The position numbers were made by a program, and so were the translations under genes. A DNA stretch of 48,902 nt, taken from the NCBI GenBank assembly GCA_017500825.1, contig JAFVYB010000096.1, positions 1 through 48,902 on the forward strand. Reading direction: 5' to 3'. This document shows, one piece after another, positions 8,254-15,153 of this stretch. Under the pieces are notes generated by a model. The model worked only from the letters and a program-made list of their open reading frames with translations. It had not been told where the DNA came from and ran no database searches. Each line of letters begins with the position of its first letter. The stretch's first letter is position 1. Source of the DNA: Myxococcaceae bacterium (GTDB lineage: Bacteria; Myxococcota; Myxococcia; Myxococcales; UBA5297).

Positions 8254-10380
8254 ATGGCGCTGAGCTTTGCCCACCCGGAACTGGCAGTCGGCGCGCTCCT
8301 GGCGCTGTTGCCGCTCGCGATCCACCTCTTCAACCGGCAGCGGGCCCGTCCCAGGCCCTTTGGCGCCATCGCCTTTTTGATGCGCTCCAAACGCCAGACA
8401 GCGCGCGCCCTGCGATTGCGCAAAATCCTCCTCTTCTGCGCGCGAACGATGCTCCTGCTGGCCGTGCCGCTGGCCCTGGCCCGACCCCATTTTGTCCAGC
8501 CGACCGAAAGCGCCCAGGCCAAGGGTCCCACCGCCACCGCCATCGCCATCGACACCTCCCTGTCGATGCGGGCGGTCGACGGCGGACGCACGCGCTTTGA
8601 ACGCGCCCAGGCACTGGCACTCGACGCGCTGCGCGAAGTGCCCATCGGCGACCCGGTCGCGGTCATCGACTGCGCTTCAGACGCCGGTGACGCGGTCACG
8701 CCCGGCTTTGACAGGGAAGCCTCGCGCCGTGCGATCGAGTCGATGTCGCCGACCCACGCCTTTGAAGATCTCAGCGCCTGTCTCTCGCGCGCGACACAGG
8801 CACTCGCAGCCTCGCCTCTGCCCAACAAGCGCGTCCTGCTGGCGACCGATCTGGCGCAGGCGGGATTCGATCTCGGCGCCCCCACCCCCACGGTCCAGCT
8901 GCCCGACGGAACAGTGACCAAACCGGCGCTCATCCTCCTCGACGCGGCCGATGGCGACGCCCCCCTGGCCAATGCGGCCATTGCCGACCTCGACATCGAA
9001 CCTGTCCCGGCCCTTGGCCGCGCGACTTGGCGCTTCAGCGTCACGGTCCAGAACAACGGTGAAGGCGCGCTCAGCGATCTCGGCGTGCGCCTGCGCGTCG
9101 ACGGAGAAGTCGTGGCCAAAGGATTTCTCGACATCCCGCCACGCCAGAAGGCCGTGCAGATCTTCACCCACCGCTTCGACAAGAGCGGCGGTGGCGCCAT
9201 TCAGGGCAGCGCCGAGATCGATTCCGACGCGCTCGCCGCCGACGACATCCACCACTTCACGCTCGACATCCCCCGCGAGGTGCGCGCGCTCGTCGTCAAC
9301 GGCAGCCCGCATCCCAACCGCTTCCTCGACGAAACGTTCTTTGTCCGCGCCGCGCTCGACGCCCCGGGCAGTCCCGTGCGCACCATCCCGCGCGAACTCG
9401 ACGCGCTCACGCCCGAAGACCTCTCCGCCTGCGATCTCGTGATCCTGGCCAACGTGCGCGCGCTGTCCCCGGCCCAGGTTTCCGCGCTTTCGAGTTTCGT
9501 CGACAGGGGTGGCGGCCTCTTCATCAGCCTCGGCGATCAGGTCGACGCAGATCTCTTCAACGACCGCCTGGGCGCGCTCCTCCCCCGTCGGCTGCGCCTC
9601 CTCAAAACCGCTGTCCATCCCAAGGCCCAAAGCCCCAAACGACGCGCCGCCCGACTCGGTTCGCTCGACCTCTCGCATCCGGCGCTTTCGCCCTTCGCCG
9701 CCGAGGATGGCGAAAGCCTGATGGCCGCGCATTTCTTCAGCTACTTCCTTCTGGAGGCGGAAGGGCAGCCCACGGGGCGCACGCTGGCCAGCTTTGACGA
9801 CGGCGCGCCGGCGCTCATCGAACGCAAGCAGGGACAAGGCCGCGTGATGCTCTTCACCTCCTCGCTCGATCGCGCCTGGAGCGACCTGCCCATCCGCGCC
9901 GCCTTCCTGCCGCTGATGCAGCGCCTGATGGGGTCTCTGTCGCGCACCCTCGAAGTCACGCAGAGCGATTCTTTGCGCGTCGGCGAGGTCAAAACGTTCC
10001 CCCTGCCCTTTGCCGAACGCCTCCGGGAGGTGGTCGCGCCCGACGGAGAGCGCTTCAGCTTCGACGAACCGCCTTCGCCCGCGGGCGTGCGCTTTTCGAA
10101 GACGAACGCGCCCGGCGTCTACGAGGTGAGCGGCCTCAGGCAAGGAGAGCTCACACGGCTCAGGGCGCGCGATTTCGCCGTCAACGTCGATCCGGTGGAG
10201 AGCGACCTCAGGCGAATCGATGTGGACGAGCTCAAGGCCTGGTTTGGCGACGAGAACGTCACGCGGCGAACAGCTGCGGGAACAGGGGGGCGGGGCGAGG
10301 ACGGATGGCCGCTGTGGAGCCTGCTTCTGGCCCTCGCGTTCTGCTGTTTTGTCGCTGAGTGCCTGCTCCTGCGCCGCTGA
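8254..10380 (+). CDS. BatA-domain membrane protein with von Willebrand A and GATase-like regions
   Basis: A 708-residue membrane protein. Residues 1-80 match the BatA (aerotolerance regulator N-terminal) module: two membrane helices with LAIHLFNRQRARPRPFGA between them and ARTMLLLAVPLALARP after. A von Willebrand A-like region follows (AIDTSLSMRA near 92), then a CARDB-like beta region (about 245-330) and a class-I glutamine-amidotransferase-like fold (about 340-560) as in related large proteins. The last 25 residues form a C-terminal membrane helix (WSLLLALAFCCFVAECLLL). It probably works with the DUF58 protein at the inner membrane; the role of such sets is poorly known. Confidence 0.88.
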   Translation: MALSFAHPELAVGALLALLPLAIHLFNRQRARPRPFGAIAFLMRSKRQTARALRLRKILLFCARTMLLLAVPLALARPHFVQPTESAQAKGPTATAIAIDTSLSMRAVDGGRTRFERAQALALDALREVPIGDPVAVIDCASDAGDAVTPGFDREASRRAIESMSPTHAFEDLSACLSRATQALAASPLPNKRVLLATDLAQAGFDLGAPTPTVQLPDGTVTKPALILLDAADGDAPLANAAIADLDIEPVPALGRATWRFSVTVQNNGEGALSDLGVRLRVDGEVVAKGFLDIPPRQKAVQIFTHRFDKSGGGAIQGSAEIDSDALAADDIHHFTLDIPREVRALVVNGSPHPNRFLDETFFVRAALDAPGSPVRTIPRELDALTPEDLSACDLVILANVRALSPAQVSALSSFVDRGGGLFISLGDQVDADLFNDRLGALLPRRLRLLKTAVHPKAQSPKRRAARLGSLDLSHPALSPFAAEDGESLMAAHFFSYFLLEAEGQPTGRTLASFDDGAPALIERKQGQGRVMLFTSSLDRAWSDLPIRAAFLPLMQRLMGSLSRTLEVTQSDSLRVGEVKTFPLPFAERLREVVAPDGERFSFDEPPSPAGVRFSKTNAPGVYEVSGLRQGELTRLRARDFAVNVDPVESDLRRIDVDELKAWFGDENVTRRTAAGTGGRGEDGWPLWSLLLALAFCCFVAECLLLRR

Positions 10381-10433
10381 ACGACAGGTTCGTTCGGCAA
10401 CGCGACGACGGGAAAATGCCCGCCGGCCTTTCC

Positions 10434-11012
10434 TCAGCGCCCGATGGGGATGGACACGACGCGCAGGCGATTTTTGCCGTCACCCTTGCCCGCGCCGACA
10501 GAGGTCAGCCGCAAGCGTTCTTCCGACTTTCGCGCGCGGTAAAACCCCGTCCAGAGGCTCAGCGCGTCGCCCTCGAAATGGCGCGAAACGCGGACCGGAA
10601 AGCGATCGCGGATGATCTCGCCCGCCTGCCAGACACCGGTGGGGTATCGCCCCTCGGCCGGCCAATGATCGGCGTTGAGTCGCCCCGTGGCGCCGTGCGC
10701 CTCGCCATGGACGAAGATCTTGTAGTTGACCTCGGGCGGCCGCAGCACGCGCCAGAAGAAAGTCACATCGACTGTGTCTCCGGGGCGCGGCATGCGCGGG
10801 AAATAGTCGAAGGCGACCAGCTCGATGGCGTGATCAAAGATCGCGCCTTGCAAGATGGCGGTCGAGGGCACCTCCGACACGAGGAGCGACTGGACTGGTC
10901 CTCGATCGAATTCGGCGCGCTTCGCGGCCGGTGTCGGCGCGCGCTCGATACAGCCCACGCCCGTCAGGAAGGCGGCACAGACGAATGGGGACAAAAGGGC
11001 GCCGATCTTCAC
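10434..11012 (-). CDS. Putative lipoprotein, unknown function
   Basis: A 192-residue protein with a signal peptide ending in LTGVGC near residue 21, a fair lipobox. The rest is a beta-rich domain with GDTVDVTFFWRV and YKIFVHGEA, resembling carbohydrate-binding or GtrA-linked beta folds, but I do not recognise a family. Translation starts at GTG with GGAGAA seven bases upstream. It lies 39 bases after the J-domain gene on the same strand and converges with the BatA-like gene. Confidence 0.72.
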   Translation of the reverse strand: MKIGALLSPFVCAAFLTGVGCIERAPTPAAKRAEFDRGPVQSLLVSEVPSTAILQGAIFDHAIELVAFDYFPRMPRPGDTVDVTFFWRVLRPPEVNYKIFVHGEAHGATGRLNADHWPAEGRYPTGVWQAGEIIRDRFPVRVSRHFEGDALSLWTGFYRARKSEERLRLTSVGAGKGDGKNRLRVVSIPIGR

Positions 11013-11051
11013 GGTTGCGTTCTCCAGCGGCAGAGGCGGCGGGCCCAGGTC

Positions 11052-11549
11052 TCAGCGGCGTCCCGGCCTTTTGACGACGGCCACAGCGCGCGGCGTGATG
11101 CGGACTTCGGGGGGCGTGTTCGCCGGCATCGGCGGACGGGAAATATGCCCATGGGTGATGCGCTCGTAGGCCTGGGTGTAGCGCTGCATCTGAGCGACAT
11201 CGCCTCCGCGATCCGGATGGTGGCTGAGCGCCAAATCATGAAACCGCGCGCGAACCGCCGACTCGGAGGCTGACGGCGACACCCCCAGCACCTGATAGGG
11301 ATCGCGCTCGTCGATGGCGGAGAGAAAAGCGGTCAGTCTCGATTTAATGCGATCGAAATCGACCTCCTGAACGCTCCGCACCGCGCGCATGGGCGAGGTG
11401 GGGGTCAGCCGCGCCGTGTTGGAGCGCAGCGCCTCGTCCCGATAGTTCGACGCCACCCAGCGGCCGCAGCTTTCACAATGAAAATAAGCGACCGGGCTAT
11501 TGCGCGACTGGCGGCGACTCATGGCTTTGCCACACAGCGCGCAACTCAT
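11052..11549 (-). CDS. J-domain (DnaJ-like) protein with zinc-ribbon
   Basis: A co-chaperone-type protein of about 165 residues. An N-terminal zinc-ribbon (CALCG, then CESCG) precedes a J domain with DPYQVLGVSPSASES and the essential HPD in LSHHPDRGGD, then QAYERI. It lacks the Gly/Phe and substrate domains of full DnaJ, so it probably directs an Hsp70 to a special client. The start is uncertain: 11549 keeps the zinc-ribbon, while 11579, 11600 and 11672 are also possible, none with a good ribosome site. Confidence 0.83.
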   Translation of the reverse strand: MSCALCGKAMSRRQSRNSPVAYFHCESCGRWVASNYRDEALRSNTARLTPTSPMRAVRSVQEVDFDRIKSRLTAFLSAIDERDPYQVLGVSPSASESAVRARFHDLALSHHPDRGGDVAQMQRYTQAYERITHGHISRPPMPANTPPEVRITPRAVAVVKRPGRR

Positions 11550-11762
11550 TTTTGGCTTTGTCGAAAAAGAATCCTGCATGGCGAAAAGAATGCCTTTCAT
11601 GCGCGGCAATGGCGATTTGGACGCGCGCCAAGAAACGCCGAACAAATCCAGAAAAAATGGCCAAAAAGGCAATGCCCATGGCCGCGCGCGCTCTGCCGAA
11701 ATTCATCGGCTGTTTCAAGGGATGAATGCCGGTATTTGCCGCGCACGTGGATGTTTCAGACA

Positions 11763-11799
11763 AATAAAAGCCCCCCAGAAAATCCCGGAGGGCTTTTTA
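11763..11799. terminator. Bidirectional Rho-independent terminator
   Basis: AGCCCCCC (11769-11776) pairs with GGAGGGCT (11787-11794), eight pairs with one G-T wobble and a ten-base loop. T-runs follow on both strands. It lies 50 bases past the stop of the 731-residue amidase gene on the minus strand, which it should end. Confidence 0.88.
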
Positions 11800-11848
11800 T
11801 TCCTTTTAAGCGCGATGAATGCAGGCGCGTGAAATGGAGGCGAAGACC

Positions 11849-14044
11849 TCAGCCCGCAGCGCGACGCCGCATGGCCCAAAGGCCAAGGCCGACAATGGCG
11901 AAAATCAACGCCACAGAGGGATCACCCCCCGCCGCGCCGCAGCCGCTGATGATCGTGACGGTGTATTGGCTTGGGACGTTGACCTGCCCCTGTTCGCCAT
12001 CGCTCGCGCCCGTGTCGCCCGGCGTGAATGGATCGTCCGGAGCGCCTGGGTCGGAAGAATCGCCTGACGAGCCCGAGTCGCCGTCGGTGAGCTTGAAGAG
12101 CTCGATGTTGCAGCTCGTCGTGCCGCCGGCGCTGACCGCGGGGCAGGTGCGAATCGCCTGCTGGTAGCCCGAGGCCGTCACCGTCACCTGGTAGACGCCT
12201 GGATCGACGCTGAAGGACCAGGGCGCGCTGCCGTCGAACGTGCGCGTTCCCTGCGAGGCGATCTCGACTGTGGCGGGCGCGACTGGGTCGGCCGTGTCGC
12301 CGTTCTGATAGACGATACCCTGGAGCGTTCCCTGCACCACCGGCGTCGTCCCCGAGCCTGAGCCGCTGCCTGATCCAGAGCCACTTCCGGACCCGGACCC
12401 GGAGCCGCTGCCAGAGCCGGCGCCAGACGAGGTTTTGACGAGCTCGATGTTGCAAGTCGTCGTGCCGCCCGCCGCGACGGCGCCGCAGGACTGGGTCTTG
12501 GTGTCGTAGCCAGTGGCGCTGACCGTCACCGAGTAAGAGCCCGGGTTCAGCGTGAACGACCAGGGCGCGCCGCCGTCGTAGGTCGCGCTTTTGCCGTTTA
12601 CCGTCACGGTGGCCGGGTAGACCAAATCGCTCGTGTTGCCGTTTTGGTAGACGACGCCCTTGAGCGTGCCCGTCGTCGGCGTCGTGGATCCTGAGCCGCC
12701 GCCTGATCCCGTGCCAGAGCCCGAGCCACTGCCAGAGCCGGAGCCTGAACCGCTTCCCGAGTCACTGCCCGATCCGGAACCCGACGAGGTCTTGGTGAGC
12801 TCGACGCTGCACCAGAGCACCTCTCCAGCCTTGGCCGTGCCGCAGTTCCTGCTGTTCGAGGTGTATCCCGAGGCGCTGGCCTTCACCGTGTAGCTCTTGC
12901 CGACTTCCACCGTGAAGGCGGGCCAGGTCGAGGAACCGGCCGAGTAACTGGCCGAGGCGCCCGTGTTCAGTTTGACCGTGCCCGACACGCGGTCGGCCGT
13001 GTTGCCGTTTTGGTAGATGACGCCCTTGAGCGTCGTCGTGGCGGGCGCGCTCACCGTCTTGGTGAGCTGGACGCTGCAGTAGTTGGCGCCGGAGACCATG
13101 GGGCCACAGGTGCGGCTGTTCGAGTCGTAACCCGAGGCGCTGGCCGTCACCGTGTAGCTCTTGCCGACTTCCACCGTGAAGGCGGACCAGCTGCTGTTGG
13201 GCGCGGTGTAGCTGGCCGTGGCGCCCGTGTTCAGCTTGACCGTGCCCGACACGCGGTCGGCGGTGTCGCCGTTTTGGTAGATGACGCCATAGAGCTTGGC
13301 CGAGCCGCCGCTGGAGCCGGATCCGCTGTCGGAACCAGATCCCGTTCCAGAACCGCTGCCCGAATCTGAACCGCTGCTGCCGGTGCAGTTGGCGCCGCTG
13401 AAATACTTGCAGATGCCGTTGGCGATGCCCTTGGCGATGGTCGACTGGCCGTTGCTGCTGCGCAGATAAGCCGACTCAGAGCCAGCCGAGGCGTGGCCTT
13501 TGTAGGAGGACGAGGTCGAGGTGCAGTCGTGGAAGACCGTCTCGATCAGGCACGACGGCTGCTTGCCGATGCGCGTCACACGGAAGCGGCCGTCCGAGGA
13601 GTCCTTGTTGCCGCGGTTGCCATAGGGAATCGCCGCCGCCAGGCCCTCCAGCACCGTGGCCGACCACTGCTTGCTGCCCGAGTAGACTCCCCACCAGTTC
13701 TCGGTGCCGTGGCCGCCGCCCGCGTTCGAGTGGATGGAGATGAACGCCTGGGCGCCCCAGCTGTCGCAGTTGGCGTTGCAGTTGTTGAAGCTGCCGTCCG
13801 CCTTCACGCTGAAGCCGCTGTTTTTGAGGATCGAGACGACCTTGTCCTTAATGTAGCCGGCGTAGATGTCCTCGGTGCCGCCGCCGGAGACCGAGTTGTT
13901 GTTCTGATCGCTCCAGTTGATGCAGACCTTCTTTTGGGCCAGCGCCGAGGTGGGCAGCGCGAGGAGCGCCAGCGTCAGACCGAGCAGGGCAAAACGGATG
14001 CCGCGCGACCATGCAGGCAAATGAGGGAGGGGATGGGCACACAT
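11849..14044 (-). CDS. Amidase_3-type N-acetylmuramoyl-L-alanine amidase with four repeat modules and MYXO-CTERM-like tail
   Basis: A 731-residue exported cell-wall hydrolase. Signal peptide 1-36. The amidase domain (about 38-221) has SIHSNAG and the catalytic-type LIETVF, but where the family usually has DPGHGG it reads NWSDQNNN, so the first zinc histidine is missing or replaced. Four modules of about 80 residues resembling carboxypeptidase regulatory (Ig-like) domains follow (about 251, 338, 460 and 573), each with two cysteines, joined by Ser/Gly-rich linkers. The end (701-728) is GC, a hydrophobic helix and RRR, a sorting signal. AGGAGG at 14055-14060 marks the start, two bases after the stop of the TolB-like gene, so the two are translationally coupled. 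Confidence 0.9.
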   Translation of the reverse strand: MCAHPLPHLPAWSRGIRFALLGLTLALLALPTSALAQKKVCINWSDQNNNSVSGGGTEDIYAGYIKDKVVSILKNSGFSVKADGSFNNCNANCDSWGAQAFISIHSNAGGGHGTENWWGVYSGSKQWSATVLEGLAAAIPYGNRGNKDSSDGRFRVTRIGKQPSCLIETVFHDCTSTSSSYKGHASAGSESAYLRSSNGQSTIAKGIANGICKYFSGANCTGSSGSDSGSGSGTGSGSDSGSGSSGGSAKLYGVIYQNGDTADRVSGTVKLNTGATASYTAPNSSWSAFTVEVGKSYTVTASASGYDSNSRTCGPMVSGANYCSVQLTKTVSAPATTTLKGVIYQNGNTADRVSGTVKLNTGASASYSAGSSTWPAFTVEVGKSYTVKASASGYTSNSRNCGTAKAGEVLWCSVELTKTSSGSGSGSDSGSGSGSGSGSGSGSGTGSGGGSGSTTPTTGTLKGVVYQNGNTSDLVYPATVTVNGKSATYDGGAPWSFTLNPGSYSVTVSATGYDTKTQSCGAVAAGGTTTCNIELVKTSSGAGSGSGSGSGSGSGSGSGSGSGSGTTPVVQGTLQGIVYQNGDTADPVAPATVEIASQGTRTFDGSAPWSFSVDPGVYQVTVTASGYQQAIRTCPAVSAGGTTSCNIELFKLTDGDSGSSGDSSDPGAPDDPFTPGDTGASDGEQGQVNVPSQYTVTIISGCGAAGGDPSVALIFAIVGLGLWAMRRRAAG
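12350..12424 (-). repeat. Ser/Gly linker hexanucleotide repeat
   Basis: A degenerate six-base tandem repeat encodes alternating serine and glycine between modules 3 and 4 of the amidase. Similar tracts lie at about 12693-12786 and 13311-13380. Copy number is likely to vary by slippage. Confidence 0.75.
12790..13290 (-). repeat. Direct repeat of two near-identical amidase modules
   Basis: Two roughly 240-base units (about 12790-13030 and 13050-13290) are very similar at DNA level; for example the segments from 12880 and 13143 share a run of about 45 bases with few differences. They encode modules 1 and 2, a recent internal duplication that could expand or contract by recombination. Confidence 0.75.
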
Positions 14045-14046
14045 GG

Positions 14047-14928
14047 TTACCGGACCTCCTGTTCTGGCAGCTCGGCGACAGCGACATCGCGGGCGGCCTC
14101 GTCAAAGAAGGCGATCTTGCGGCCATCCCTGGAGATGGTCGGCTGCGTGGCGATGACCTCGCGGCTCTCGAAAAGCTTGGTCGTCACGCCTCGGCGGAGA
14201 TCGCGCGCGTAGAGGCGCGACTCGGTGAAGTTGTAGCCGTCGTTCTCGAAGGCCATGAAGTAGAGCGTGCGCCCGTCGGGAGACCAGGTCGGCTGGCTGC
14301 CTGCGCCGACATCCTCGGTCTTGAGCGTCGCCAGATCGGTCACGAGCAGGCGGCCCTCGCGCGAGCCGTCCTCGCCGACCACGACCTTGTCGCCATTCGG
14401 CGAGAAGCGCGGGTTGAAATACTGGACGCCTCTGTGGAGCACGACGCGCTCGCCGGTGTTCAGGCGCATCAGGACGATCTCGTTTTTGTTGGGATCGCGG
14501 AAGACGACGAGGCCGTGCGCCGCGCGGATGTCGAAGTCATGGCCAGGCGGATCCTCGACGACGACCGGCAGGCGGCCATCGGGCGCGACCTCGACGATCA
14601 TGCCGTTCGACCAGGCGAACCACTTGTCGGAAGAGGCGTCGTAGACGGGTTCGTGGGAGACATCGCCGGGGAAGCGGCCAAGTCCCCAGAGCTTTTGAGG
14701 CGCGGTGGCAAACAGGCCCTCGCGCGTGAAGACAGGCGTGATGAGGCGGGCGCGCTCACCGCGAAAGTTGAGCTTCATCGGGCGCCGCAGCGTCGGGCGC
14801 TCGCGGGCGACCTTGGCCTCGACCTTGAACAGGACATCGCGCGCGTCCTCGGCCCACGACTGGCTGCCAGACAAGAGCAGCGCGGGGAAAAAGAGCGCGG
14901 CGGCGATCCATTTCGCTTGTGTCGACAT
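14047..14928 (-). CDS. Exported TolB-like beta-propeller protein
   Basis: A 293-residue periplasmic-type protein with signal peptide 1-24 (ending QSWAE). Propeller repeats of the PD40/WD40-like type include FNPRFSPNGDKVVV, SQPTWSPDGRTLYF and ATQPTISRDGRKIAFF. AGGAGG at 14934-14939, five bases from the ATG, selects this start over an upstream in-frame ATG at 15135. It is followed two bases later by the 731-residue amidase. A second propeller of this type is fused to the other amidase of the region, which suggests that propeller and amidase act together at the envelope. The ligand is unknown. Confidence 0.85.
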   Translation of the reverse strand: MSTQAKWIAAALFFPALLLSGSQSWAEDARDVLFKVEAKVARERPTLRRPMKLNFRGERARLITPVFTREGLFATAPQKLWGLGRFPGDVSHEPVYDASSDKWFAWSNGMIVEVAPDGRLPVVVEDPPGHDFDIRAAHGLVVFRDPNKNEIVLMRLNTGERVVLHRGVQYFNPRFSPNGDKVVVGEDGSREGRLLVTDLATLKTEDVGAGSQPTWSPDGRTLYFMAFENDGYNFTESRLYARDLRRGVTTKLFESREVIATQPTISRDGRKIAFFDEAARDVAVAELPEQEVR

Positions 14929-15090
14929 GGTGACCTCCTGGGTGAAGCCAGCGGAATGAAAACCGCTGAGGTGACCGGGGAGCCTGCTCCCACTGCGGGG
15001 CGAAATCAACCAGGGGGAGGTATTAACCACCCGCTCGATGGACAGGCGGACACTGCCCGCGACGGCTAACGCCCCGGGCTTTGCGAACAC

Positions 15091-15127
15091 AAAAAAAGCC
15101 CCCCTCCGAAGCGCGTCGGAGAGGGGC
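15091..15127 (-). terminator. Rho-independent terminator of the amidase-propeller fusion gene
   Basis: On the minus strand AGCCCCTCTCCGA (from 15127) pairs with TCGGAGGGGGGCT (to 15098) around a short GC loop, then seven T. It lies 27 bases past the stop codon and separates this gene from the TolB-like gene at 14928. Confidence 0.9.
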
Positions 15128-15153
15128 TCGAACAACAGGCGTCAGCAGGCCGC

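Noticed and set aside
12343-13390. Tandem repeats that could suggest a CRISPR array
   Set aside because: They are coding repeats in frame with Ser/Gly linkers and modules, without regular spacers.
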